A stretch of DNA of 64,000 nt from Monilinia fructicola (Eukaryota > Ascomycota > Leotiomycetes > Helotiales > Sclerotiniaceae), in contig VICG01000011.1 in NCBI GenBank assembly GCA_008692225.1, forward strand, positions 1,488,001-1,552,000. Reading direction: 5' to 3'. The notes under the pieces are model-generated. The model saw nothing but the letters and a program-made list of their open reading frames with translations. It was not told the DNA's origin and made no database searches. Numbering within the stretch: the first letter of the stretch is position 1; every line of letters begins with the position of its first letter. Shown piece by piece: positions 22,950 to 36,494 of this stretch. Position numbers and translations under genes: made by a program.

Positions 22950-23602
22950 CTTGTAAGGCTAACTCGGGATCGAAGGATATGATATGAAGCCCTCAGGATT
23001 CAATCAACATGAGATGAAGCTCTCAGGATTTGAACAAGGGAGTTGCCAATAAAACCCTCAGAATGAATCGAAGTTGTCTGATTTGGTTCCTTGACCATTA
23101 AAGCAATCGGTAAAAATGACGATTAATTATTGTTGATCTGCAATCTTCTTCGTACAATACCACTTTGGAATATTTGAAGCCCAATGCACTGGTAATATAT
23201 TCGTTCTGAATCTCATTTCAGCACCAACGTCGTCGTCCTCCTCCCTTTCCACCCAGTCATCAATTGAAGCTTCTAGGCTTTTCTTTTTTTTACCTCTCAG
23301 GAAACATTTGTATCTTCACAACTACGAGCCTTTTTTAGTTGTTTTTCGCCATTAAAACAAATGCAGCAATGAAAGTCTATCTACAAAACCATTTTGGGTG
23401 TAAACTATTATACTTTCTCTATACTCGTAATTAAACTCAAGATATGTACTTTTAAAACTTCATTAGGTATCTCGATTTTTCGCCGTTGAAGACTCCCGTA
23501 TCTTCCGCTAGGTTTTGCTATGAGGCGTTGAAGCCTCATGAAAATGCAAGCCGCTCTAACCAGAGTCTAAATGCGTGCGGTATATCAACATGATTTGGAT
23601 AA
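22950..23602. other. Intergenic, short degenerate direct repeats
   Basis: Around 22990-23065 a unit containing ATGAAGC and CTCAGGATT recurs imperfectly two to three times. A 7-bp stem hairpin (ATGAGGC/GCCTCAT) lies at 23520-23539. Nothing else seen. Confidence 0.5.
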
Positions 23603-24997
23603 CTACTCGTCCTGCGCCCATCTTCGCTCCCTCAGAGGTATTTCCTTGCCAGAAGCCGCGCGACTTCCATCATTCTCCTCTCGCCAAGCCCAGTACTCTC
23701 CCAGTCGAATTTCTGCATATGCAGCATAATCAAAGTCGATTTGAGATATCTTTGCCTGGATCAATGCCCAAATTCCCCAGTAAAACCCTGGGACCGCCCT
23801 GAATATATCCACTTCGGTAAACATTTTCTGAACCTCTGCTTCTTCATCACATGTTTGCTTCAGATGGGTGAAGTAACTTCGTATATATTCGCGAATAAAA
23901 TCCAGTCTCTCAGCTCGCGTGGGCAAGTATTGATGCTCACAATCAAATCCTCCCCATTCAGCGAAATGATTGGCAATATCAAAAGCTGCTGGAGAGGGGG
24001 TCGCGTATTCGTAGTCAATGAAGCTGACTGTTTCTACGGCATCAGGACTAGTGATGCCAGCAGGCCGAGGCTGTACGATAACATTACCACTTAAAAGGTC
24101 GCAGTGGGCAAATACGAGCTGGAGAATGTTAGCACGGTTCTCGGCATCAGGAAGTTACGGCGGAAGATGCATTTTTATGATAGCACTACTTTGCGTCCAA
24201 TTGTGGTCGCATCGGGCTTCACGAAGGTCACTCACACTATTTTCACCAAGACCAGGCCGGTTGCTGAGTTCAGCAACCAAACGAGTTAGTTCCTTTTGCA
24301 AGCTTGCCTGTCGCGTCTTTTCTACCTCTGACCCCACTGGAAGTGCATGTATCCATTTTTGCATTACCGTCCAGACATTAGGTGCTGGCTTGCCAGGAGC
24401 GGTACTGTCAATAGCAGATTGCAGAGCAGGATCTACCTTGCTTGATGCTGCAGCTGGAAAAGCAAATTGTTCACTACCACTTATCTCTGTGGGCTGGGCT
24501 TCATGACTCGTTGCAAGACACGGAACAACCGCATGCCATTCTGCCAATCGTCTAGCTACTCCACGCCAAATCCTTTGCTGCCTGAGGTCTGCAGGACTGG
24601 TGACCGCGCCTCTAATGAACCGATACAGCATCCCGTTTTCAAATCGGGCAAGCAATGCTGGTGCCAAATTGAATTGCGTAAGTAGTTCGTGATTTTGCGT
24701 TTCGCGCTCTCGGTCGATAATTAAGTCGGTTCCTTGGCCATAAGCCCGCAGCAGAACTGCCTCATTATCAATCTCTGCTGTAGAAAGCCCAGGTCTCTTG
24801 TTGATGACCTTCAACAAGGTGTTTGTTATGCCATCTGTAAATCGTATGAATTCGATTTTTCCGTCAGTTCGCTCCCAATCAGGGCGCAGGGTCAGGATTA
24901 GACGTAGGGCTGATGTTTGAGATTCCGCGGAGTTGTACGAAAGGGGGATGAAACGGATCTTGCCAAGCGAAGCATCTGGTGCTGATATTGTGGCCAT
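23603..24997 (-). CDS. EKI1: Ethanolamine/choline kinase
   Basis: Exon 1 is 24997-24236 and exon 2 is 24118-23603; the 117-nt intron has donor GTGAGT and acceptor TCCAG. The product is 425 residues with an unbroken frame. The N-terminal lobe contains FTDGITNTLLKV, a nucleotide-binding block typical of the family. After the splice the Brenner catalytic motif HCDLLSGN appears near residue 259, and the second acidic motif FIDYEYA near 290, followed by NHFAEWGGFDCEHQYLPT, which matches the choline/ethanolamine kinase C-lobe. The enzyme phosphorylates ethanolamine (and possibly choline) with ATP as the first step of the Kennedy pathway to phosphatidylethanolamine. The TNTLLKV and EWGGFD wording is closer to ethanolamine kinases, but substrate preference cannot be fixed from sequence. 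Confidence 0.93.
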
Positions 24998-27900
24998 GGT
25001 GTGTGTTTTTTTACGAAAGGAGCCGGCTGAAAGCGAAAGGATCCAGAATTCAAGTAGAACCTTAGAAGCTTATCCTGTTCCGGGGCGATAAATAGTCTGT
25101 AAATGGCAGGATTTCGTAATTCCCTTACTCAATTCAGGTTTTAGTTGATACCGATGACTCTGAAGCCCGCAAGAGTGAATCGAGCTCCTGCACAATGAAC
25201 CGATGAACCTTGCGACAACGTCATACAACAAAGGTTGGTTTTTTTCGCAGATGACAGAGTTGATACCTCGATTTTGAGAGTATACTTGAGAGTATATGAA
25301 TATGGAGAAGCGCAAATATCGTGGGTGGTTGGCTGGTTGGCTGGTTGGCTGGGTTGAAGACAAATAGGGGGGGTTAGAAAGAATAATGTTCGCGCTAGGT
25401 AGGTTCTGGGTGATTGTTCAATGGATGTGTGTGTATCTTGCTTGTCTGTCCTAGAGTTGTGGAGGAATTCAAATGAAGATTAAAATTCCGTCTATTGATT
25501 CCGGTTGCTCTCCCAAGAAAAGAGGAGGGAAATGGAAAGGGGGGACAACAGAATGGGGTGGACGATAAAGAGTGAAGGTTGGAAGAAGGAAGAAGAGGGA
25601 GGGGATTGTGAATTTCTGCTGCCGTTTTCCATGTAGGGGTCTTGTGCGTCTCGTGCTCTCGTGCTCTGGTGCTCTGGTGCTCTCGAACAGGAACATTCCG
25701 CATAATCTCAACAGTCCATGGATCATAAAGGTAATTTCCCGCACTAAAAGTCAAATTGTGAGGAATTAGGTAATCAAGAATAAAATGATAATTTGCATGT
25801 GATAATGAAAGTTTTGGTTGTGAGGTTTTACAACACGTACTTGTATACTTCCTTGTATACAATGACAACACAATACTGCTCAATGGCATCAATATGGCAA
25901 ACTTCACTACAATAATACCTAGGTATCTCGAAGTCTCTTTCTGCTCTGTTCATGCCGTGATACTCCCTCCAGCTATACAAACTACATGCGGTATGCTACT
26001 TAGTTGTCTGAGGTTATGTTGGATTGGATATATTGCCAGGGTTTATTATTCTGAAATCTATCATTGCATTTTTATACCTCCATAGCGAGGGAAGGAAACG
26101 AAAGTTTGTTCCCTTGACACTCAAAATGGATGGTCAACAAGTTGTTTCTGCTTGATACGAGGGTTGAGCAGTCAAACCAGAACCAGAGTGCTGGAGCTGG
26201 AACTGATGCTGATGCTAGAAAGGCTTGGTGGGTGCGACTTTTCATTGTTGATCTGTTTTTTGTAAAGGACCAAACTTCTCGTATAGGTTACGTCTACCAC
26301 AATTGCTTACTTCCGGGCTGTCTTGTTTGAATTTTGATTGTTAAACATTCTTACAACCATCAAACATTTCCATCCAAAAGGGTCACTCGGGTTACTGAGA
26401 AATCAGCGCTTAAGGGGGAGATATATTTGATGATAACATACCAGGAATTCTTTGCCGAAAAGGTCATACAGGCTCAACTTCACCGAATGGAAAAGAATTA
26501 ATCATTCCAACTCTACTCGAAGATTCTTACCCAGTCTGTTTGGATTACAGTTAGACGGGGTTTCTGTTAAACAACTCATAATCTCATCGTTAAAACCCGC
26601 CCGTTAAACGCCTCTTAATTTTTATGTACAAGATTCGGAAGCTCCGCAGCAAAAATCGATGTTGTTTCGAAAACTGTACTCTCCAATCTATACTGCGATG
26701 TACTGCACAACTTTTCTGCCAGATTAGACTATTCAGTATCTACATAACTGAATGTTTTTATCGCAAATTATTCATTTGGCTTGTTATTCTCCATGTCCAC
26801 TGTCTACCAATATGCAATAGAAGTTCTTTTTGCTCCGGATATGACATCAACTTCGGCGTGCGCGGAGGACTAGACATTACTCCCCACAGGGCAGCCTCCC
26901 CCAGCCCTAATCTGTGAGTACCAGGCATTAATATTTATGCTGGCTGTGGATAAATTCCCAGTTTTCTACTTTGCATCAAAAAGCACAATAATGAACGATT
27001 CTTAGTTACTTGAACTTCATACATTGAGTCGATCTAGTTCATACAATGAACCCGTCTGGAACACTGAATCGGATTAGAATACCGAATCTAATCAGAACAT
27101 CAAATCTAATTTGACTTATTGTGATTGTTCGGCTTCTTCTTGTCTCTGTTCCATCCGAACCCCCCTTCTACGCTTCGCGTTATCTCTAATATTTTCGCCT
27201 GCCTCTTTTCGTTGTCTGCGGCGTCCAACATTGACATCCAATACTAATGCATACGCTACTGGAAATGGTGCTTCTGGGTAGCCTTCAGTTCCTTCAACAC
27301 TTCTAGTAAACATTCTTGGAACGTTTAATCTAATTAGAAAACTGAAACTCCCCAAGTGAACAATACATTATAGAAGGTTCGCCAACACTCCGTTCCAAGC
27401 TCGAATGTTAGGAATCAAGAACCTTCCGCTTTAATCCATAGCCTAAAACCATTAGCCACCTTTTGATCCTCCAAGGTCGAAACTGAGCCCCTAGGAATTT
27501 CAGCCTAAGCACTTCCTTGAACTGGCTGTTTAGAACTACATTCACAGTGGTGGCGATTGTTATCTACTCTGCTTGTGTATTTTCCCGTCCCGGCACTCTT
27601 TAAGTCTATGGGTTAAAAAACAAGATTCCAACTAGATGATAGTTAAAGTATGCCATCCGGTCTTTACGAAACTCGTCTGCATGGTTGATGGAAAAATAGT
27701 AATTCGCACTTGGAGGACTGGTTTGAAGTTTTCTCGAGGCTATCGCGCTCATGAGTGGTGTGTACCGTATTGGAACCTGACACTCTTGTTTGCTTCTTTG
27801 GGGAATGACTATTACTGGCTGGAGAAAGACTGAGAGCATAAATCCTAGATATTTTATTTTCATATCCCAGCCAAGATACATGATGATTATGATACATTAA

Positions 27901-28138
27901 AGACATCCGGTATACTCCATCGCATAGCTAAACCGGCCAAACAAATCACGCCCAGCTAGGATATTCTAGCCCTATGATACAGCCCATATGTTCCTTTCCT
28001 CCTTCGGCCTAACAGTTTTCCTGAATCCAAACTCACATGCTCGCTCCAGGCCATAAGTCATCTCGTCATTATTCATCTTCCATATCTTCATCATCTTTAC
28101 CATCATCTTTACCGTTGACTGCTCCCTCCCCCTCCACT
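24998..28138. other. 3.1-kb intergenic region
   Basis: Between the kinase promoter and the 3' end of the CorA-like gene. One TACCTAGGTA lies at 25916-25925. Around 27050-27115 the words CTAATC/GATTAG recur imperfectly. No frame shows family motifs. Confidence 0.55.
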
Positions 28139-29866
28139 TTAGTTTTTTTGCTTTCCAGCCTTCTCAAAACAACGGACAAGAAGATGTCTAGAGGCCCTTC
28201 CCAAGTTTTTTGCCCATATGTCCAACGTCTCTGTTACCCACATCAACAATTTGCTGAAGAAGAACAAACAAACAAAGGAAGCAGAGACGACTACTCCAAA
28301 GCCAACCCAGTAATCATATAGCGAGTACTTGTTTTCGATATCGCTAAGCTGAGTGGAGAAGTAAGACGTCATGAGTGACACGGGGAGGAAAAGGACGGAC
28401 AGCTTGGCGAGGAGGGTAGCCGAGCGATTTAGACGCGCGGTTGCCTGCGAGTCTTTCTGTGCGTTGATGCTGAAATACTTCAGATGTGTTAGCTTAGATG
28501 AGACCGGATAGCGGCAGACGAAGGGAAGACTTACGGTGTTACTGAGCGCATCTTTCTCGGCCAGAAACTCGCCCGTCTCGCTCAAGATTAACAACTGCAA
28601 ACGATCGCCCAGCCTTTCAAATCGCTGGCTCGCGGACGCGGCTAATTTGACCCCGGTCCTCCCATTCGGACTCACGAATGAGCCATCAGGGGTACCGGCC
28701 TCCCCCGCACTGAAGGGTTTGGATTCGAGAATCCTGGTGATGAGATTCCGATAGCCTTTGTACAGATGCTGCATTTGACGGATGCTCTTGCTGAGGAAAT
28801 GGAGATGGGGAATGATTCTTATATCTGGACCTTTGTTTGTGTTTCTTGTCATGTCGTCGAATATGGCCGTTTCGAGCTTCTGCAAGCTCCCGCGGAAGAA
28901 AGCCACCGTTGCGTACACAGCTCGCCAGTCGTCGAACAGGTAGTAGAAAAGATTGCTTGCCCCTTCGATGCCATTGTTCGCATGAGCTGCGTTCATGTCC
29001 AGGACTTGCCGCACACTCTGCATAGATATTGGGTCTGCTGTCTCGTGCCCCGACTTGGATAGCTGGCCCAGAACACTCAGCGTGTTCCTGCGCAGTGATT
29101 TGAGATCCTTCTTCGTCTTCTTGATTGGTATGGTATCCTCATGTACCGCGATAACCGTGTTGTCATCGCAAAGTATAAGCCATGACCAAAGCCTACACTG
29201 CGCTCTGTCCCTGAACAAGTTCTGAATCCTTGGGTTGTCGCTTTCCCTCACGGACGGCAGTTCAATATCATGCATCCAATTTGCACCAATACACATAAAC
29301 CGTGCCCCGACATCAACGGATTGGTAGTTGATCATTTGCTGAGCAATAGTATAGTGGCTTGCCGTTCCAGGCGCAGGTCGAGCTGCATGCCCCCCAGAAA
29401 TACACATACTCGCTCTTCCCGTCTCGATGTCATCCTTTTCGTACAATTTCTCCTTATAGCTGACTCGATGGTCCTTATTGCTCGACTTGCTCGGCGGCAA
29501 TGTTTTGATGATGGCCAGAAGCCGTGGGGAAAAGCCATACCGCTTAGCAAGAACATCGATTACATCGGTCTGTCGGTTAGGGCCCCAGATGTTACTACTG
29601 CGCATTAGCCAACGCTCGACGTCTTGCACACTCGGCATCACTCCTTACATCCATCGTACGGGAGGGCGCACGCGCTCCGCTTCGGCGGGAGCTTCATCCA
29701 GCAGCTGCCCCAGTTGGCTTGCGTTGAAATCAAACGCGATCCGAGCCTCGAGCTTACCAAACTCGACGACGAAATTGCGCGTCTGTTCGTTGCGCGCGCG
29801 CTCGAGACTGGCGTCGTATATCACTTGCACGTCAAAGTCCGCGAAGATGCCGTCTTTTTCCATCAT
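28139..29866 (-). CDS. CorA-like membrane protein (fungal Mg2+ transporter-like)
   Basis: Three exons: 29866-29649, 29597-28535 and 28477-28139, giving about 539 residues. Intron 1 is only 51 nt, has donor GTAAGG and acceptor GCGCAG, and removes an in-frame TAA; splicing creates VRWISNIWGPNRQTDV, the expected family block. Intron 2 (57 nt, GTAAGT, CTAAC branch, acceptor GAAG) is in frame, so both spliced and unspliced forms are open. A long cytosolic domain with helical character precedes two C-terminal membrane segments (LLAKLSVLFLPVSLMTSYFSTQL and DYWVGFGVVVSASFVCLFFF). The canonical CorA GMN tripeptide after the first helix is not present; MTSYFSTQ sits there instead. Many fungal CorA-like proteins lack GMN, so magnesium transport is uncertain. 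Alternative: a start at 29638 if intron 1 is not used. Confidence 0.82.
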
Positions 29867-30342
29867 GTATGTCTAGACGTTGCTGGCAGGCGCTGCGGAA
29901 AATTGAGGATGGGAATCATGATGGGCAGCCTGAAGATGTTATATGTTCCGGCTGTGCTGCGAACGATGCCGGTGGGCGGCGCGCAAGGCTGATTTCGGCG
30001 CTGTGAAACGAGGGGACGCTGTGCGGGGTGGTGGTACGCTGGTCGAATGACTGGCTGTCGCTGGGCGGTAATTTTGGTGTTGTTTCCTGCCCCTGTGGGC
30101 GCTTATTTTCAGCCAGTCACGCGAACTCGTCAGCTGGGTTACATTCACCCCCTAACATAATTCTCTGTTGGCGTTTCTCGTGCGGAATTCTTCTTCCAAT
30201 TCGATCCTCATCATAGGTTACCCAGAGACTGGTTCGGGGGAGACAAGCTCTTTTAGTCGATGCTTGTGGTGTTGCGTACCACGATTTTGGTGACAGCATT
30301 TTCTCGGCGCATAACAAGTACCTGCGGAAGAACTTCAGCCAG
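29867..30342. promoter_or_regulatory. Divergent promoter region CorA-like / GNAT
   Basis: 476 bp between the two divergent start codons, hence both promoters. I see no specific element in it. Confidence 0.45.
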
Positions 30343-30942
30343 ATGTCTTTCGAGATTGTACACATATCCACCGCGGACCTTGTACGGTTTTATGTCGGAA
30401 GATATAAAGAGTTTAGACTTTTATCATTGCAAATAGCACCTGAAGCATTCGCTTCCAAATATGCAAGAGAGGTCGAATTTTCCGATGAGGTATGGTACCA
30501 ACGTCTTGCAAATCCAGACGCAGGGACATTCTTTGCCATCCAAGCTTCGAAAATCGTCGGTACGGTTACAATTCTTGGTCCATTGCCCGATGGTTACGAG
30601 CCCGATGACCTTGACAATCCATGGCAAGCCATGGACGATGAGCCCAAGAGCAAGCGCACAACCGGCCATCACAGAATCAATGGAATGTTTACCCTCCCCG
30701 AAGTTCGAGGACAAGGAGTTGGGAGGGGTCTTGTTGAGGCGGCCTTGAGATATGCTGGAGGTGAGATGGCGGCGCAGGGCAAAGCGTTTGTGTGCAGCGT
30801 TGTGGTGGAGTCTGATAATATCCCAGCTCGGTCGCTCTATGAGAAATGTTCTTTCGTGCCTTTCAAAGAGGTGCCGTATGGAAACTCAAATGTTACAGTC
30901 ATGAGATATCAGGTTGGGCAATTAAATTTGAAGTTAGCATAG
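30343..30942 (+). CDS. GNAT-family N-acetyltransferase
   Basis: Single exon, 199 residues. The fold is shown by an N-terminal helix-loop region (FYVGRYKEFRLLSLQIAPEAFAS), a beta strand pair (FFAIQASKIVGTVTILGPL), and acetyl-CoA-binding motif A at 115-130 with RGQGVG at 122-127, the classic R/Q-x-x-G-x-G/A signature. Motif B follows with SDNIPARSLYEKCSFVPF, typical of GNAT C termini. The substrate is unknown: stand-alone fungal GNATs of this size acetylate diverse small molecules or antibiotics. It lies divergent to the CorA-like gene with no other functional partner nearby. The start is the first ATG of the open frame, with the family fold beginning immediately. Confidence 0.9.
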   Translation: MSFEIVHISTADLVRFYVGRYKEFRLLSLQIAPEAFASKYAREVEFSDEVWYQRLANPDAGTFFAIQASKIVGTVTILGPLPDGYEPDDLDNPWQAMDDEPKSKRTTGHHRINGMFTLPEVRGQGVGRGLVEAALRYAGGEMAAQGKAFVCSVVVESDNIPARSLYEKCSFVPFKEVPYGNSNVTVMRYQVGQLNLKLA

Positions 30943-33900
30943 GATAAGAGCGTTCACAGTTATACTATCGACTCCTCCTTTCGTCAGCACCCCGCTGGAA
31001 CACAAACGAGATGGAGAGTAGCCCCTAGCAAGTATTTTGAGTTACTCGGGCAGCGGTATGAGTTGTGTAAGAGATAGCCTTCTGAGTAACAACTCTCACG
31101 TCGGGTTCCTCAGCCCCTCGCATAGTACCCCCCAAGAGGGAGTGTGGGAAATGAGCGCTCGAATACCAATAACCATCTCAAGAAATTCGATGTGTCCACA
31201 GCACACACAGACGACAACTAACAAATGGTGATAGCATGTAAAGTGTACCTTCAAGCGCACCTCCTCACAGAAATCTACAACCTCCCATCCCATCCGCTTA
31301 CCCCTCGCCTCATGTCCATCCACCGACAACCTCTCAGCTGCTGAAAGGTTTCGACAGCTCAAAAGATCTCCTGAACTTCTTTCCTCGAGGACAGTCGATA
31401 CGATTCACAGCCCCTTCACAAATCTGACGGTCCCGCCACAGCCAACAAATCCAATCCACACACCGGCCCTGCACGCTTCATAAAACCAATCAAGTCAACG
31501 ACCACCGGTTCTCTGAAAGTGTGGGACTGGCCGCATTCAGTTCTTCCCGGCATCGCATTGGAAAATTCTAGCAACCGGATGTTTTGCACAGGGTTGTCCA
31601 ATGTGTTCGTAGAATTTGAAAGGATGGCTTGGGTGAAGGGAGGGTGCGGTGCGCTTTGTGCCATCAGTATGGAGTTTGATGCAAGGATGGGGTGAAAGTA
31701 TGGAGGGAGAAATTCACACGTCGCATGTAGCATGTAGCATGTAGCATGTAGCAAGGAGTAGATTAAAGAATATTTCACTGCCCTTCCAGTTCCCATTAAA
31801 TGGTAGGTGGATGGGTATTGAATCATAAAGTTCCCAACAAAGATGCACACACACCGCATCTAAAAGCTGTGGTTGCGATGCGGGAACTATATAGATAAGA
31901 GAGAAGGCCTCCCTCGAGACGCGCACGGGAAACTCGACGAAAGCTCTCGATCCAACGAAACAAAGATCAAACGTCCTCAGGGCCCATCCGCATGTCTTGG
32001 TGAATCCATCACAAGATATGAAAGATTCAAGTTCGCGTTGATGGGAGCTTCGATTTTTGATTCGCGTACTACGCTTTACGCTATACGCGACGATGCAAAA
32101 GCATTACGAGACATGTAAGTGAAGGGGAGTCATGGAGAAAGTGTAAGGGAGTGAGTGGTGGCTACTCATCCCGCAAACTCAATCTTCATCCATCCACCTA
32201 CTATGTGCCGAGCATCCGGGAGATCAAGCGAATGCAAATAGATATTGAAAGGATATTCCACCCATATATTGATGTACCCTCCATCTCCATCTCTGGGGTA
32301 CCTATCAACTCTGTGGTGGTTTGTATGAGTTGTTGATTTGAAGTGGATGTTTGAGGGGTGTTGATTCGGATGGGATGGGATGGGATGGGATGGGATGGGA
32401 AGAGAAGGGATACGAAAGGAGGTGGGTATGAAGAGGATGTGAATATGAGAATGAATGGCAGAAGTCTATAGCAGGAGGAATGAATGGACGTTGCGCGGAT
32501 CTAGATATTGAAAGAGAGGACTGGTTTGTATAATAACGAATAAAATCAAATAGATATTGATTGGATTGGGGAATGAAGAGTGAATATTAAATCTGAACAT
32601 TGAACATCGAAAATTGAATCTCAAAAGTGAAAATCAAGCACACAGGTCAAAAAATGCGCCATCCAACCCTCAAATTTGCACGATATGAACATACCGATGA
32701 GTACATCCTCACACTCACACTCACACCCATCCACCCACCCCTCAAAACCCCAAACCACCTCCAAACCACCCACCCATCCAATCCCCATCCCCATCCCCAT
32801 CCCCATCCACCTCACCCCAAACCCCACAGAAAACCCCATCTAGACATCAGCAAGCGAGACATCCTCACCCGATCGATAGATACTTCAGAGTTCAGAGTTC
32901 AGATACCCGTCAGTATAGATACACACGGTGCGCGAAAAGCACAGCCGAAGATTCGGAAGATTAATATAGATCTCGAGACCAGAGCACGCACAGGGGCACG
33001 AGTATCTCGATACATTGAACCCACCCGGCACCCCTCTCTCTCTGTCAAGTTCGACATCGACGTCGCGGGTTTGACCGCTCCGTTCCACATGAATGAACCT
33101 TGAACAAATTCCTCCGCAGTACTCGAGTATTATACTGTACCTATTGTGTTGCACTCACCCTCCCCCCTATAACCCTATACGAAATGCTTCGCGCGGCCAA
33201 ACCATCGTTCTCTCTCTCGCTTCGTCAAGCGGTTTCTTGTTCTATCGAGCTATGTTTTCGGGGCGGGAAGGGGGAGGGGGGTGTTTTGTTTTTGTTTTCT
33301 TCTTCGGGCGACGTTGGGCTGCGCGTTGGGGTTAGGGGTTGGGTGGTGGCCATGGGTTGTGGGCTTGGTGATTGTGGGTGGAGGGTGGGGGTGCTGAGAT
33401 ACGGTTCGTGGTGACCAGGGGGGAGATTCCGAGGAGTCTGGGCTAGGTGTGGGCGTTACTCGTTTCTTGGGTTTCGCGGGGGGCAGGGGGCAGGGGGGAA
33501 GAGGGGGGAATCATGGTTCCTCGCTACTTGCACCTGTTATATAACAAGAGACCCTAAAGTACCACTTTTATAACAACATGCCATAAGATTGCAGCGTCCC
33601 CCTATCTCCTGCAAGTATGACATGGATTTAATGCAGATCATGGCAAAAGCTTTCACACGTCCACATTGAAAGATGTTCGGAATATCATATTAGTTCCAAA
33701 ATAACTTCAAATTCTATGCTAGTACTCGAGTATTAGCTTTAGAATACCAATATACCATCCTCAATCCCCCTTCGACTCTTCAATTTCACTTCGCTTCAAC
33801 ATCATCAACTTCACTTTCACAATAACAGTAACTGTTGGTATAAACTTGGTCAGTTTAAAAGTGTAAGTACTTAATCCTTCTGTTGGTATATCGTCGTTGT

Positions 33901-36462
33901 TATTCTCTATGTAATCTATGGAATAGCGGACGACTTTATAGACGTCCTCGAGGAGCTAGTACGCCTAATACGGTTAGACGTATTATTCGTACAGCAACTC
34001 AATATCACATGATTCATTTCCCGACAGTAACTGCTATCTCATCATCATCATCATCATCGTCATCATCAAAACCTATTTCGGATTTTTTTATTTCGTTGAA
34101 GAATCGCTTTTTCTCCCTCGCTTTCGCCCCCCCACTTCAAAAGCGCCCCTCTTTTCTACCATAACGCATCAACCACGTTAGATCCCGAATAGCTTCAATA
34201 CCAATAATAAACCCACAGCAGCAATGACAACGATACTAACAAACCCGTGATACGCCTATTTACGCTTGGATCGGCCGAAACTTCGTAAGATGCTTGAACG
34301 AGCCTAGCTCACTCAACCCAGATCAACAGGCCGAGCTCAAAATAAAAAACGCGCACTAGTCATGAGCGCTAATTCCCATCCGCATAAACACACTGAGCGC
34401 TTGCCATCGAGTCAAACTCCGATGGCTCGCCATATACCTGATGGCATGTTTGCCATCCAGATCCTCGGTACTCCAGCGAGGGGCGCTAGCTTGGGCTGGA
34501 TTTGCTGGCGCGGGGAAAGTGGCAAGGGAACGATGAGGCGGGGCAGAGTTCTTGCCTGTCGTGGTCGAATATCCCAACTGCGCGCACGATCTGGACGTGG
34601 CTGGGTAAGTTTTGCGCGAAGTTGGGGTTCGCGGGAGACGGTCACCTGCCCGCCCTCTGATGTCCTCACTTTCTGATCGCCACGGCTTGTTACGCGCGCT
34701 CTTGAGACGGAATTGCGAGATCCGTCGAGAGTGGCTCGATGTGGCCATGCTGGGATTGTGGGCGGTAACCTGATTGTTTGAGATCTATGCGCACTTGCTG
34801 CCTTGATTGGACCATGCTCGTGACGACGCGGTGTGAGGATCGAGCATGCGAGGCCAGAGGAAGACATACCAGGGAAGAGGTCGGGATAAGATGAGAAGCA
34901 CCTGCAACTATTGATACGTAGGTCCCGTGACGTGCCCTTCACTCGAAGTTTGATTCGATCCAGGGTATACAAGTGCTTCAATAGCCAACCGAGACTTGAA
35001 CGGAGTGACAAAATAGCAGAGAGACAAGGACCGATGCACGAACGGTAGAGCGGGTGAACACTGTACCACGAACAGTGCCTTCAGGACCCAAGATCTGGAC
35101 ATGGGTGAGGAACGGATAGCGTATTCTTGTACCGCGAGGATACCAGACATCTCCCCAATCGGGTGCGGTGCAACACTGTACACATAGTGATCTATGAGTT
35201 AAGATTGCGATGCTGTGCTGTATACGACGGTTAAATGAACCATCTCAATGTCTGAGTCTAGAACCGATCATCAAAACCCGGGTTGAAAACTTTGCGAGAA
35301 GAGTTGAGGCCATCTCAAGGTCAAGATCATTTCAGTAGATGAGATTGTATCAACATCTGAGGTCATCTGAATATTCGCAGCCACCTTGATAATATCTAAA
35401 CTTAGCTTGGCACTAGAAACCATCTCATTTCAGTCTTTGACACTATATCAAATACCTACCTAGTATCCAAAGCCAACTCAGCCTCTCCATCACGAAGCCA
35501 AACCTCAGCACCCCAACACCATTCCCCGAAATATACGAAAGGAGCCATCCCACCAAGAAAGCACAAGTGTAAAAATCCCACCCCAAACACAACACAACAC
35601 CACCCAGCAATAAAACAAGCGCCAAAGAACCCCCCGAAACACCCACCACCCTCAAGCAGCAACTGCCCCAATGCAAATGCGACCTCCCCCCACCCCACCG
35701 CCACACCCAAAACCGAGTCCAGACCCCCTTCCTCCTTCCCTTTCCACTCGCCCCACACCACACCACACACACACACAACCAGAGATCCTGCACTCAAACC
35801 ACTTACCGCACTATACTGAACTTACTATACTTCCAAGATTACTTACCACACCGACCTACCACCCGCACATCCACATCCACATCCACATCCCCATCCACAC
35901 TCACGCAGCCCCCCCCGCACACTGCAGGCCGCCCGCACTCGGCAAGCAAAACGTGCGGTCGCACATGCATTTCCAGGGTGCGCACTGCTGTACTGTACTG
36001 TACTGTACGGAGTACTGTACATACTCGGTCATCTCAAGGCTGGGCCACCGCATCGTGCTTCCCTGAAATTGGCACGTACAGTGTGTATGTACTCCGTACG
36101 GTACGGTATTCGATGGGTCGGTCTTCGACGCGCGTGCGTGCGTGCGGGCGGGCGTGCGTGGGATGGTGTCTCGTGCTTGGGGCGGTCTGCGCTATGCAGC
36201 TCGGGATCTTGCTGTGGTTTGGGGCATGGGGTGCGGGAGTTGGTTGGTGGGTGGGGTGGATGGGTGGATGGGATTCATTTACATTATTGTATTGTTGATG
36301 TGGTTTTATTCTGTTTTTATTCTGTTTTTATTCTGTTTTTGTTTTGTTTTGTTTTGTTATAAGAGAAAAGAGAGGGAAGAGAGCGATGGCTGGATACCTA
36401 TACTGTACAGTAGGTCGAGACTCGTTTTCTCCGATGGAGTGGATTGTGGGTGGTGATGGTGG

Positions 36463-36494
<32 letters not shown>

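Noticed and set aside
29645..29647. Premature stop splitting the CorA-like gene
   Set aside because: The TAA lies in a 51-nt intron with good splice sites whose removal restores a conserved block.
34356..35011. Two overlapping minus-strand frames of 130 and 199 codons
   Set aside because: Different phases over the same DNA, Arg/Ser/Pro-rich chance composition, no splice context or family block.
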